Assembly (NCBI GenBank): GCA_040004775.1
Contig: JBDUAD010000003.1
Coordinates: 1 to 64,000, forward strand
Reading direction: 5' to 3'
From: JALZBL01 sp040004775
Lineage (GTDB): Bacteria; Actinomycetota; Actinomycetes; Mycobacteriales; Jatrophihabitantaceae
Length of the DNA: 64,000 bases
Within the stretch, counting starts at the first letter, position 1; each line of letters opens with the position of its first letter. A model generated the notes under the pieces. The model worked only from the letters and a program-made list of their open reading frames with translations. It searched no databases and was not told the origin of the DNA. The translations under genes and the position numbers were made by a program. Of the stretch, positions 7,531 through 15,667 are shown in pieces.

Positions 7531-7965
7531 ATGAAAGCTGTGAGCACCCCGACCGCGCGCCGCGGCCCGGCCCGGCTTGTGCTTGCCCTCGGTCTGGTGT
7601 TCGCGGTGTTGGCCATGCACGGCCCCGGCGTCGGCCACGAGCTGCCGCTGCCCACGCCTGGGCAATTCACCATGGCCGGTCACCCGCCGACCACGGCAGC
7701 CATGGCGCCAGGCTCAGCTCGCGACGGCGCGGCCAGTCGAGTCGAGCACTGGGCCGCGAATGGTGACACCGGGATGTGCGGGATGGCCCATGGTGACTGC
7801 CTGGGCACCCTGCGAACCGCTGCGCCACATCTAGTCCCCGGCGGACTGAGCTACATCGCGCTGAATGCCCTGGCCATAAACAGCCGAACGCACGCGGCCG
7901 AGCCCGCGCTGATCCGGACACCACCAGGACCATCGCTCGACAGGTTATGCATCAGCCGGACGTGA
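7531..7965 (+). CDS. DUF6153-like small secreted/membrane protein
   Basis: 144 residues. A hydrophobic segment near the N-terminus (ARLVLALGLVFAVLAMHGPG) acts as signal anchor; the remainder is rich in His, Met and Gly with a CGMAHGDC motif. That layout fits the DUF6153 small-protein family, often found with DUF305 proteins. The next gene is DUF305, which supports a shared role in metal (possibly copper) handling at the membrane. It starts 48 nt after the TetR gene, so it may be co-transcribed with it. Function not established. Confidence 0.65.
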   Translation: MKAVSTPTARRGPARLVLALGLVFAVLAMHGPGVGHELPLPTPGQFTMAGHPPTTAAMAPGSARDGAASRVEHWAANGDTGMCGMAHGDCLGTLRTAAPHLVPGGLSYIALNALAINSRTHAAEPALIRTPPGPSLDRLCISRT

Positions 7966-8048
7966 GCAGGAGCCGGCGACGCCCGCGCACTGGGCGCCGT
8001 TTCGCCCGTCTCCCGTCCCTGATCTCACGACCCGAAAGGCGATTCACC

Positions 8049-8687
8049 ATGAAGCTCGTTCCTTTTGCCGCCGCGGCCATCGCCGGCGCGCTCGTACTGG
8101 CTGCCTGCGGCAACTCCAGCGGCCACTCCGCGGACCATTCCAGCGCTATGTCGGGGATGAACATGTCCTCCGCCGCCACCGCGGCCACCCCGGCCAGCGC
8201 CACACCAGCGGCGTCCGAGCCGCACAACAGTCAGGACATCAGCTTCGCCACCGCCATGATCCCCCACCACGGGCAGGCCCTGACCATGGCCGAGATGGCC
8301 CTGAGCAAGACCACCAACCCGAACGTGAAGACCCTGGCCGCCGCGATCAAGACCGCGCAGGGACCGGAAATCAGGACCATGTCCGGGTGGCTCACCGGTT
8401 GGGGTCAGCCTGTGCCCTCGACAACAATGCCCATGGACCACGGCGGCATGTCGATGCCGGGAATGATGAGCGACAAGGACATGGCCGCCCTGGACAAGGC
8501 CATCGGGCGCGCCTTCGACACGTTGTGGCTCACCCAGATGATCATTCACCACCGCGGCGCAATCACCATGGCCAAGACGGAACTGGCCAGCGGCCAGAAC
8601 CCTGCCGCCAAGCAACTGGCCGACTCCATCATCGCCAATCAAAGCGCGGAGATCAGCGGCATGGCCCAGCTGCTCGCCGCCCTCTAG
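8049..8687 (+). CDS. DUF305 lipoprotein (putative metal-binding)
   Basis: 212 residues. The N-terminus is a lipoprotein signal with lipobox VLAAC (Cys20), so the mature protein is anchored outside the membrane. A Ser/Met/His-rich linker (SAMSGMNMSS) leads to a duplicated helical domain marked by MIPHHGQALTMAEMAL and MIIHHRGAITMAKTEL, the DUF305 double-histidine motif. A Met-rich loop (MPMDHGGMSMPGMM) lies between the repeats. His/Met richness suggests copper or silver binding, by inference. Start ATG 8049 follows GAAAGGCG. A long hairpin follows the stop. Confidence 0.9.
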   Translation: MKLVPFAAAAIAGALVLAACGNSSGHSADHSSAMSGMNMSSAATAATPASATPAASEPHNSQDISFATAMIPHHGQALTMAEMALSKTTNPNVKTLAAAIKTAQGPEIRTMSGWLTGWGQPVPSTTMPMDHGGMSMPGMMSDKDMAALDKAIGRAFDTLWLTQMIIHHRGAITMAKTELASGQNPAAKQLADSIIANQSAEISGMAQLLAAL

Positions 8688-8697
8688 AAGCGCGGAC

Positions 8698-8730
8698 GCC
8701 CCGGTCGGCCCAGCCGGGCCCGACCGGGGC
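8698..8730 (+). terminator. Hairpin after the DUF305 gene
   Basis: Perfect 11-bp arms gccccggtcgg (8698-8708) and ccgaccggggc (8720-8730), with further pairing inside the 11-nt loop. It begins 10 nt after the stop and has no U-tract. Confidence 0.7.
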
Positions 8731-8797
8731 CCGTACTTCAAATCGCCAACGGAAGGTCGTTTACCGCCCACCCGCGTCCCGCAGAACGGCATCCTTC

Positions 8798-9164
8798 ATG
8801 AGCCACATCCTCGACCGTAACCGCCATGACGAGCGGGACGTCCCGCACGACCACGACCACGGCCACGACCACGACGGCGCGTCGATGTGGCCGCGGCTAC
8901 GACATGCCGTCTCGGAGTTCCTCGGCGGCCACTCCCATGACGCCGCCGACCATCACCGACATCGAGGACGTCCTCGACGTCACCGACCTGCGCATCCGCT
9001 GGATCGGACACACCCTGCGCGCCGAAGTCGAACTCACCGTCCCCCCGCAGCTGACCCTGCAGCAGGCCCACGACGTCGCCCACCACGCCCAAGCTCACCT
9101 GCTCGAACGCGTCCACCGCCTCAACGCCGCCACCGTCCACGCCAGCCCAGCCGGCGCGCACTAG
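8798..9164 (+). pseudogene. CDF-family metal/proton antiporter remnant, membrane domain deleted
   Basis: The first frame from ATG 8798 gives a His-rich CDF N-terminus (DHDHGHDHDG, then LRHAVSEFLGGHSHDAAD). At about 8940-8955 this joins, in a different frame, the cytoplasmic C-terminal domain of the same family (ITDIEDVLDVTDLRIRWIGH through AHHAQAHLLERV), ending with TAG at 9162-9164. Intact CDF proteins are about 300 residues with six helices between these parts; all six are gone. The first frame reads on to 9211 without relation to the family. The C-terminal piece might still be translated from ATG 8935 or nearby, but transport is impossible. Its position next to DUF305 fits a former metal-resistance cluster. 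Confidence 0.8.
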
Positions 9165-9493
9165 GTGACACGCCCGTCTGGCGCCCCCGAGCCGACGAGG
9201 CGAGCTACTAGCGAGGCCGCGACCTGATCGACGCCTTCGCCGCTAGGGAACGCAGAACCGGCTTAGCGTCTTGGCTCCGACGCTGAGCCGGATGGATGGT
9301 GCCGGTTCGCCCTGTGCTCATGGCTGCGAGCTGGGCTGGCGTGGCTTGGACGTGCTGGCCGCGGTCGAGATCGTCGCGCCGGTCGCGGCCCCGAAGTCGC
9401 CCCAGGGGCATCAGGGTCCGTTCCGAGGCGGTCGACGACCGCCTCGCGCAGCAGGAACGGCTCGAGCTCGGCGCGCTCGGTGACGGCTACGGT
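9165..9493. other. Gene-free stretch between CDF and primase remnants
   Basis: 329 bp with no recognisable coding region. Minus-strand frames contain short open pieces without start signals. It is probably decayed mobile-element DNA continuous with the primase fragment. Confidence 0.5.
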
Positions 9494-10318
9494 CTAGCGT
9501 TCCCAGGTGCTCGGCGGGGGGTGGACGATCACTCCGGCGGCGATCCTTGCCGCGGCGACGCGGTCCTCGAGCCAGGTCAGGTCCCGTCCGCGAAGGGCCT
9601 GGTCGAGGAGTTGGCGGCCCATCGGCTCGGCGCCGGTGAGTCGGCTCATCAATACCGCCGGCCCGTGCATGGTCAGAGTGGCGGTGGGGTCAAGGCCGCC
9701 CGGGAGGGCCGCGGCGCGAGGGTCCAGTCCGTGCCTGGTAAGTAGTTCGTAGACCCGGCCGGCGGCCTGCCGGCCACCGCGGTCGGCGTCGTTGGCCACA
9801 ACCACCCGGTCTGAGCCGGTGGGCAGCGCGGCGGCGCGCTGGGCGGCCCGGGCGGTGGTGAGCGCGGTCCCCAGCGGTGAGACGCCGGCGAGCATCCCGC
9901 CCGAGGCGACGATGACGGCGAGCGCGTCCACCCGGGCCCTCGACCAGCACGGCCAGACCGCCCCGGTCGACGGTGTCGGCGTTTTCGAGGCCGTACAGGT
10001 GCTCACCCTTGGTGTAGAGCGGGGCCGAGGCGGTGTTGAGGTACTTCGGGGTCAGGTAGCTGCCGGTCAGCTGCCCGTCGACCGGCTCCGCGTCCTGGGC
10101 GGGATTGCGTCGCCCGACGAACCCGACGACCTCGACCCGTCCGCCAGGGTCGCTGCCGTGGATGGGGAACATCAGCCGGTCGCGGAAGCGGTCGACGATG
10201 CGCCCGGTCGAGGCCCGGGTGCCGAGTCCGGCGCCGAGGATCGCGGCGTCGCTGAACCCCCGCCGGCGCAGGTGGTCGGTCAGGGCCGTCTATCCGGGCG
10301 GGGCGTAACCGATGCCCC
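9494..10318 (-). pseudogene. TOPRIM primase-like protein remnant (mobile-element type)
   Basis: Reading leftward, IGYAPPG is followed by an in-frame TAG (10290-10292) where homologous proteins would carry Trp. The frame then resumes with LTDHLRRRGFSDAAILGAG and continues through RDRLMFPIHG and YLNTASAPLYTKGEHLYGL to the TOPRIM glutamate motif VLVEGP. A frameshift near 9933 breaks the gene just after that motif. The next frame carries VDALAVIVASGG and the metal-binding VVVANDADRGG, then a helical tail to the stop at 9494. This order is that of DnaG-like primases carried by actinobacterial conjugative elements. The N-terminal zinc finger is missing. At least one nonsense and one frameshift mutation make it non-functional. 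Confidence 0.8.
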
Positions 10319-10470
10319 GGCGCGCCCCACTGCGCGGCGAGGGCGTCCCAAAGGCCCTCGGGGGCCTGCCCGGCCAGCAGCACCGGCACGGGTGGCCGCG
10401 CCAGCGATCGCCGCTGGTCTGGGGCACGTCCCACACATAGGCCGGGCGGAACCCGACGATCCGGCGGGAA
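10319..10470 (-). pseudogene. ArdC-like antirestriction/ssDNA-binding protein fragment
   Basis: Two short blocks in different frames match the ArdC N-terminal ssDNA-binding domain: GFRPAYVWDVPQTSGD, then after a frameshift PPVPVLLAGQAPEGLWDALA. Together they are about 50 residues, fused directly to the primase remnant. ArdC proteins protect incoming conjugative DNA. No peptidase domain follows. Confidence 0.6.
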
Positions 10471-10555
10471 GGAGCAGCCGCGGGCTGTCGGCGGCGGCCG
10501 GCGCGGCGGGTGGCGGCATTTGCACCCGCGGCAGGCGGCGACCATGGTGAAAGTC

Positions 10556-11527
10556 ATGGATTTCACCCACCTCGGCCGCACTGGCCTGTCCGTCAGCCGC
10601 CTCTGCCTCGGCACCATGAACTTCGGTCCGCACACCAGTGAGGCCGACTCCCACTCGATCATGGACTCGGCCCACGAGTACGGGATCAACTTCTTCGACA
10701 CCGCCAACGCTTATGGACGCGACCTGGGCTTCGGCACCACCGAGGCGATCATCGGCCGCTGGTTCGCATCCGGCGGTGGGCGTCGCGAGAAGACCGTCCT
10801 GGCCACCAAGCTCTACGCCGACGTCGACGAGTGGCCGAATTCCGGGCGGCTGTCCGCCCTCAACATCCGCCAGGCGCTGGACGCCAGCCTGAGCCGGCTG
10901 CAGACCGACTACATCGATCTGTACCAGTTCCATCACATCGACCGGGACACACCGTGGGAGGAGATCTGGCAGGCGATCGACACCGCGGTCACCCAGGGCA
11001 AGCTGCTCTACGTCGGTTCCAGCAACTTCGCCGGGTGGCACATCGCCCAGGCGCAGGCCGCCGCGGCCGAACGCCACAGCGTCGGCCTGGTCAGCGAGCA
11101 GTCGCTGTACAACCTGCTGGCCCGCACGATCGAGCTCGAGGTCATCCCCGCCGCCCAGCACTACGGCCTCGGCATCCTGCCGTGGTCGCCGCTTCAGGGC
11201 GGCCTGCTCGGCGGCATCCTGCGCAAGCAGAAGGACGAGGGCCGGCGCTTCAGCGATCGCACCACCAAGCAGCTCGAGGAGAACCGCGAGCAGGTCGAGG
11301 CCTGGGAGTCCTTCGCCGGCGAGCTCGGCCACGAGCCCGGCGACGTCGCGCTGGCCTGGCTGCTGCACCAGCCGGCCGTGACCGCCCCGATCGTCGGCCC
11401 GCGCACACAGGAGCAACTCGATGCGTCGGTGCGGTCGCTCGACGTGACGCTGGACGACAAGGCCCTGGCCCGAGTCGACGAGATCTTTCCCGGCCACAAG
11501 ACCGCACCGGAGGACTACGCCTGGTAG
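10556..11527 (+). CDS. Aldo/keto reductase
   Basis: 323-residue TIM-barrel NADPH-dependent oxidoreductase. The AKR tetrad is intact: D48 (FFDTANAYG), Y53, K85 (LATKLY) and H126 (YQFHHID). The cofactor-binding end is LPWSPLQGGLLGG plus PIVGPRTQEQL. Size and the GTMNFG motif place it with the potassium-channel-beta/YajO-like branch that reduces assorted aldehydes. Start ATG 10556 begins the first beta strand; ATG 10544, four codons earlier, is also possible. It is the first intact gene after the mobile-element remnants and is closed by a strong hairpin. Confidence 0.92.
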   Translation: MDFTHLGRTGLSVSRLCLGTMNFGPHTSEADSHSIMDSAHEYGINFFDTANAYGRDLGFGTTEAIIGRWFASGGGRREKTVLATKLYADVDEWPNSGRLSALNIRQALDASLSRLQTDYIDLYQFHHIDRDTPWEEIWQAIDTAVTQGKLLYVGSSNFAGWHIAQAQAAAAERHSVGLVSEQSLYNLLARTIELEVIPAAQHYGLGILPWSPLQGGLLGGILRKQKDEGRRFSDRTTKQLEENREQVEAWESFAGELGHEPGDVALAWLLHQPAVTAPIVGPRTQEQLDASVRSLDVTLDDKALARVDEIFPGHKTAPEDYAW

Positions 11528-11569
11528 TCGACCGGTCCCGGTGAGCGCCGACGCCGGGACACCATGAGC

Positions 11570-11605
11570 CGCGGCCGTCCCGTCAGCGTTGACGGGACGG
11601 CCGCG
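11570..11605. terminator. Bidirectional terminator between aldo/keto reductase and helicase genes
   Basis: A 16-bp perfect stem (11570-11585 with 11590-11605) around loop gcgt, between two converging genes whose stops lie 43 nt and 13 nt away. Very stable; works in either direction. Confidence 0.85.
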
Positions 11606-11617
11606 CTACGTCCGGCT

Positions 11618-13783
11618 CTAGGCGGTCGCCGCCAGCACCAGCGGATGGACGGCGGTGGCGCCGGCTCGTCGCAGGATCCGCGCGGCGACGGTGAGCGTCC
11701 AGCCGGTGTCCGTGCGGTCGTCCACGAGCAGGACGCTGCAGCCCGAGACGGCGCCCGGATCGGACAAGGCGTAGCGGTCGAGCACGGCGCGGACCCGGTG
11801 CGCGGAATTGGTGGCGCCTTCGCCCGGACCGGCCCGTCCGACCACGTCGAGACGGGCCGCGAGCGGTCGATCGAGTATGCGAGCGACCCCTTCGGCGAGA
11901 TGAACGGTGAGCTGCGGACGGGATACCGACGCCATCCCGACGACGATGTCCGGGGGCGCCGGCCACGACCAGGACCGCAGGACGTCGGCCACCGCGTGGC
12001 GTAACGGCACAGGCACCAACTGGTCCTCAGCGCCGGGAGCGAACAGCTCGCGCAGGGCCGTGCCCCATCCCAGATCGGTGAGCCGTCCGACCGCCCGGCC
12101 CGATTCCGGCTGTTCCTCGGGCGGGATCTTTCCGCGCAGACCCAGCGGTCCGAGGCCCGTGGGCCAGAGCCGGCGGGTCTCGATCGGAACTCCGGGTCGG
12201 CCGAGGCGCGCCGCTGCCGCGGCAAGAGCCGAAGGCGACGCGGTCGCCGGCAGCGAGACGCCGCCGCAGTTGTCACAGCGCCCGCACCGAGCCGCCCCAG
12301 GATCGTCCAACGCCGCGCGCAGGAACTGCATCCGGCAGCCGTCGGTGGCGATGTAGTCCAGCATCAGCTGCTGTTCGCGTTCCCGCGCGGCGGCCACGCG
12401 GGCGTAGCGCTCACCGTCATACGTCCAGGGCTGCCCGGTCGCCTGCCACCCTCCCCGTACCCGCTGAACTGCGCCGTCGACGTCGAGCACCTTGAGCATC
12501 TGTTCCAGCCGAGTCCGGCGTAGTTCGACGTGCGGCTCCAGTGCGGCGGTCGACAGTGGGCCGTCGGCTCCGTCGAGCACGCCCAGAGTCCGGCGGACCT
12601 CAGATTCGGCCGGAAAGGCCAGCGAGCCGAAGTAGGCCCACACGTCCCGGTCCTCGCGTCCGGGCAGTAGGACCACCGTCGCCCGCTCGGTGGCTCGGCC
12701 CGCCCGCCCGACCTGCTGGTAGTAGGCGATCGGCGACGGCGGCGCCCCGAGGTTCACCACCCAGCCGAGGTCCGGTTTGTCGAAGCCCATGCCCAGTGCC
12801 GACGTCGCCACGAGCGCCTTGATCCGGTTGGCTAGCAGGTCGTCCTCGGCGGCCAGCCGCTCGGCGCCCTCCGTGCGTCCGGAGTAGGCGCCTACCGCGT
12901 GGCCGTGGCCGCGCAGGAAGTCGGCCACGTCCTCGGTGGCGGCCACGGTCAGGCAGTAGATGATGCCCGACCCGGGCAGCTCGTCGAGGTGTTCGGCCAG
13001 CCAGGCCAGCCGCGCCGCTTGCGTAGGAAGGTCGACCACGGCCAGGTGCAGCGAGGCCCGATCCAGAGCTCCGCGCAGGACGAGCACCTCGCCGTCGGCC
13101 GTTGCCCGGTGACCGGCGTCGTGCTCCCCGACACCGATCGCCAGCTGCTCGGCGACGTCGCGAGTCACTCGTTCGTTGGCCGTGGCCGTGGTAGCCAGCA
13201 CCGGTATGCCGGCCGGTAGGTCACCCAACATGGTGCGGATCCGGCGGTAGTCGGGGCGGAAGTCGTGTCCCCAGTCGGAGATGCAGTGGGCCTCGTCGAT
13301 CACGAGCAATCCGGCACCCGCGGCCAGGTCGGGCAGCACCTGGTCACGGAAGTCGGGATTGTTCAGCCGTTCCGGCGATACAAGTAATACGTCGACCTCG
13401 CCGCGCGCAATGGCGGCGTAGGTCTGCGACCACTCGTCGGGATTGGCGGAGTTCACCGTCACGGCACGGATGCCGGCGCGTTCGGCCGCGGCGATCTGAT
13501 TGCGCATCAGCGCCAGCAGCGGACTCACGATCACCGTCGGGCCGCCGCCCTGGGCGCGGATCAGGGCGGTGGCCACGAAGTACACCGCCGACTTGCCCCA
13601 CCCGGTGCGCTGCACAACCAGCGCCCGCCGACGACCGGCGACCAATGCCTCGACTGCCGACCATTGGTCCTCGCGCAGGACCGCGTCGGGCCGTCCGACG
13701 AGGGCGCGCAAAGAGACCTCGGCGGCGTCGCGTAGCTCCGTCGGGGCAGCTCGGGGCGCCCCGGTCAGCGAGGACGTGGACAT
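11618..13783 (-). CDS. RecQ-type DEAH helicase with phosphoribosyltransferase-like C-terminus
   Basis: 721 residues. Helicase core: motif I QRTGWGKSA, motif II DEAHCISDWGHDFRPDY, motif III ATTATA, motif V TSALGMGFDKPDL, motif VI YQQVGRAGR. A zinc-binding block (GCRMQFL ... ARCGRCDNCGG) follows. The last 100 residues hold VLLVDDRTDTGWTLTVAARIL, which resembles the PRPP loop of type I phosphoribosyltransferases such as ComF. Start ATG 13783 was preferred over a 22-residue upstream extension, because a -10-like TAACGT ends 7 nt before it. RecQ enzymes unwind DNA 3'-5' during recombination and fork repair; the tail's role is unknown. Confidence 0.88.
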   Translation of the reverse strand: MSTSSLTGAPRAAPTELRDAAEVSLRALVGRPDAVLREDQWSAVEALVAGRRRALVVQRTGWGKSAVYFVATALIRAQGGGPTVIVSPLLALMRNQIAAAERAGIRAVTVNSANPDEWSQTYAAIARGEVDVLLVSPERLNNPDFRDQVLPDLAAGAGLLVIDEAHCISDWGHDFRPDYRRIRTMLGDLPAGIPVLATTATANERVTRDVAEQLAIGVGEHDAGHRATADGEVLVLRGALDRASLHLAVVDLPTQAARLAWLAEHLDELPGSGIIYCLTVAATEDVADFLRGHGHAVGAYSGRTEGAERLAAEDDLLANRIKALVATSALGMGFDKPDLGWVVNLGAPPSPIAYYQQVGRAGRATERATVVLLPGREDRDVWAYFGSLAFPAESEVRRTLGVLDGADGPLSTAALEPHVELRRTRLEQMLKVLDVDGAVQRVRGGWQATGQPWTYDGERYARVAAAREREQQLMLDYIATDGCRMQFLRAALDDPGAARCGRCDNCGGVSLPATASPSALAAAAARLGRPGVPIETRRLWPTGLGPLGLRGKIPPEEQPESGRAVGRLTDLGWGTALRELFAPGAEDQLVPVPLRHAVADVLRSWSWPAPPDIVVGMASVSRPQLTVHLAEGVARILDRPLAARLDVVGRAGPGEGATNSAHRVRAVLDRYALSDPGAVSGCSVLLVDDRTDTGWTLTVAARILRRAGATAVHPLVLAATA

Positions 13784-13790
13784 GGGGGCG

Positions 13791-13796
13791 ACGTTA
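13791..13796 (-). promoter_or_regulatory. -10 box for leaderless helicase mRNA
   Basis: On the minus strand TAACGT is followed by 7 nt (cgccccc) and then ATG 13783. No Shine-Dalgarno is present. Confidence 0.4.
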
Positions 13797-13821
13797 GGGC
13801 GTCGGGGTGACAGGTGAGCGA

Positions 13822-13853
13822 CCCTGTGGATCGTCGGTCGGTTGTCCACAGGG
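13822..13853. promoter_or_regulatory. Inverted repeat with DnaA-box-like TTGTCCACA
   Basis: ccctgtgga (13822-13830) and tccacaggg (13845-13853) are perfect 9-bp arms in the divergent helicase/toxin promoter. The right arm lies in TTGTCCACA (13842-13850), the high-GC form of the DnaA box. The same nonamer with similar flanks recurs before the WXG100 pair at 22664. Confidence 0.5.
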
Positions 13854-13968
13854 CGGTCGATGAGCCGGCGTCGAGGAACAGCCGCCGTGGCTAGCGTCCA
13901 AGCGGTTGCGTGATGAGGGCGCAGGCCGACGGTCGGGCGGCAGAACCCGACGCGGAGACGGTGATCCG

Positions 13969-15318
13969 ATGGTGGCGGTGCTGGACCCGCACGCGTTCTA
14001 CGGAGCCGGGGCTGCGGTGCACCGCTCGCAACTGCGTGGCGCCGACGCGCTCACCGGACTCAGCGGCGCACTGGGCACTGGCACGGCCATGGCCGGGTCC
14101 GATCCCGCCGGGTCGACCTGGGCCGGTCACTACGACAACGCCGCTCGTGAGGTCCTGCGGGCGTCGTGTGGTCTGGTCACCGGGCTGGACCACATGGGCG
14201 TCCTGTTCATGCGTACCGGCCAGAATTACGCGTTGGCCGAGCGAGCGTCGCGGTTGGCTGTAGTCGGGGCGGTGGCCACGTCCGGCGGTGACTACCCGGG
14301 CGCAGCTAGTTACGCCGGGGACGGCTCGGCGACGTTGACCCTCCCTGACCCGCCATCAGCGGCGGGGGGTTCAGGTGGTCCGCCGACCGGGTGGCAGCTG
14401 ATCGCGGGCGCGGTCGGATACGTCTGGCCGAACGGTCATCAGGACACGCTGCGGCAGGTGGCGGGGGTGTGGCGGCGGGCAGCGCTCGATGTGCGAGGAG
14501 CCGGTGTCACCGCCGTGTACGGACACGTGTCCGGACTGCGTTGCCCTGAGCTCGACGCGATCCTCGCTCATACCGCCGCCCTCGACTCCGCCGTGCTGGA
14601 CGTGGCGCAGTCGTTCGAGCAGATGGCCGGTGCCTGCAGTGACTACGCCGACGAGCTCGACCAGTGCCACAGCGCGGTCATTGGCGAGCTGCGCGAGCTG
14701 GTGGTGGAGACCGCGGCCACGGCCGCGATCGGAGCCGCCATCGGGGTGGCAACCGCAGGTGCCGGGACCGCGGCGTCCGGGGGGATCGTTGCCGCACGGT
14801 GCGCTGCCGTCGCGGCACGGGTCGGCGGTTTTCTGGCGCGCCTGGTCCTTGCCGCCGGCCGAGCCGCGCAGATGGCGGTCGACGCCGCGGCCAGCCTGGT
14901 CGCATCAACCCGCCGCATTCAGGCAATTCTCCGGCTTCGGATAGCGCTCATCACCCCGCGCGTCGCACGTCGCACGCGGTCGATGCAACGGGTCGAGCGC
15001 GTCGCCCAACAATCCCTTGAACTCAGGACTGAGGATAGCTGGGCCAACCTGCGGTTGCTCAGCGATCACTTTGGAAGGCACGGCAAGGACTTCGGAGCTA
15101 AGGGCGCGCACGAGTACGCGGCGCTGGCCTCGCGTTACTTCCAGACTGGCCTGCAAGAAGGACTGCCGGTGAAGGTCAGCAAGGACGGGACGATCAGGAT
15201 GTATGACGTAGCAACGAACACTTTCGGAGCGTTCCGAGCCGATGGCCGGACTAGAAGCTTTTTCAAGCCGATTGAGAAGGCTGCCTACTGGGCTCAGCAG
15301 AAGGGAGTGCCAATGTGA
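13969..15318 (+). CDS. WXG-type polymorphic toxin candidate with C-terminal nuclease-like domain
   Basis: 449 residues. Residues 1-100 are helical with STWAGHYDNAA, a WxG-type turn as in type VII secretion substrates. A Gly/Ala-rich hydrophobic stretch (about 245-310, AAIGAAIGVATAGAGTA) follows. The last 90 residues are a compact domain with HFGRHGKDFGA, RMYDVATNTFGAF and RTRSFFKP. This layout resembles small RNase toxins of the barnase/EndoU/colicin-like (BECR) fold, with conserved His, Lys and Arg. Start ATG 13969 has GGAG 10 nt upstream. The stop overlaps the start of a CPCC zinc-ribbon gene, the usual place for an immunity gene. Toxin activity is inferred, not proven. Confidence 0.65.
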   Translation: MVAVLDPHAFYGAGAAVHRSQLRGADALTGLSGALGTGTAMAGSDPAGSTWAGHYDNAAREVLRASCGLVTGLDHMGVLFMRTGQNYALAERASRLAVVGAVATSGGDYPGAASYAGDGSATLTLPDPPSAAGGSGGPPTGWQLIAGAVGYVWPNGHQDTLRQVAGVWRRAALDVRGAGVTAVYGHVSGLRCPELDAILAHTAALDSAVLDVAQSFEQMAGACSDYADELDQCHSAVIGELRELVVETAATAAIGAAIGVATAGAGTAASGGIVAARCAAVAARVGGFLARLVLAAGRAAQMAVDAAASLVASTRRIQAILRLRIALITPRVARRTRSMQRVERVAQQSLELRTEDSWANLRLLSDHFGRHGKDFGAKGAHEYAALASRYFQTGLQEGLPVKVSKDGTIRMYDVATNTFGAFRADGRTRSFFKPIEKAAYWAQQKGVPM

Positions 15319-15605
15319 CCGAGACCTTCACTTGTCCTGTGTGCGGCTATCCGGGGTTGTTCGAACTTCCGTGGAGCGCCGACAACGGCGGTTCCTACGA
15401 GATCTGCCCAAGCTGCGGCTTCGAGTTCGGGGTAACGGACGACGATCTTGGGTTCACGTGGGATGGCTGGCGCGAGCGCTGGATCCAGAGGGGGATGCCT
15501 TGGGAAACGTCGGGCGACCGCAGGCCACCGCCCTTCTGGCATCCGGGCGAGCAGCTCGCGCGATTTCTCCACGACCCCGACGCCCACCGGCCACCGGATC
15601 CTTGA
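15315..15605 (+). CDS. CPCC-type zinc-ribbon protein, candidate immunity protein
   Basis: 96 residues, GTG start overlapping the toxin stop by 4 nt (GTGA), so translation is coupled. Two CxxC knuckles (CPVCGYPGL and CPSCGFEFG) would hold one zinc. They are followed by WDGWRERWIQRGMPW and a Pro-rich end with FWHPGEQLARFL, the pattern of the Cys_rich_CPCC family. Proteins of this kind are recurrent neighbours of toxin genes. Immunity is inferred from position and coupling; a stand-alone zinc-ribbon role is the alternative. Confidence 0.7.
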   Translation: MTETFTCPVCGYPGLFELPWSADNGGSYEICPSCGFEFGVTDDDLGFTWDGWRERWIQRGMPWETSGDRRPPPFWHPGEQLARFLHDPDAHRPPDP

Positions 15606-15667
15606 GGCTGAAGCGTGCTCGCTGGTCAACGACCCGCGCCGGTGTCCGCTCCGCAGCAGAGAACCAG

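Noticed and set aside
9208..9411. 67-codon minus-strand ORF downstream of the primase remnant
   Set aside because: Arg-rich, no motif, no ribosome site; treated as decayed DNA.
788..10555. Possible tRNA-Thr attachment site for an integrated element ending at the primase/ArdC remnant
   Set aside because: I could not find a second copy of the tRNA 3' end near 9-10.5 kb, and dps/epimerase next to the tRNA look like resident genes.
13822..13853. Replication origin because of paired DnaA-box-like sequences
   Set aside because: Only one good nonamer and one partial; no dnaA, dnaN or AT-rich unwinding region nearby.
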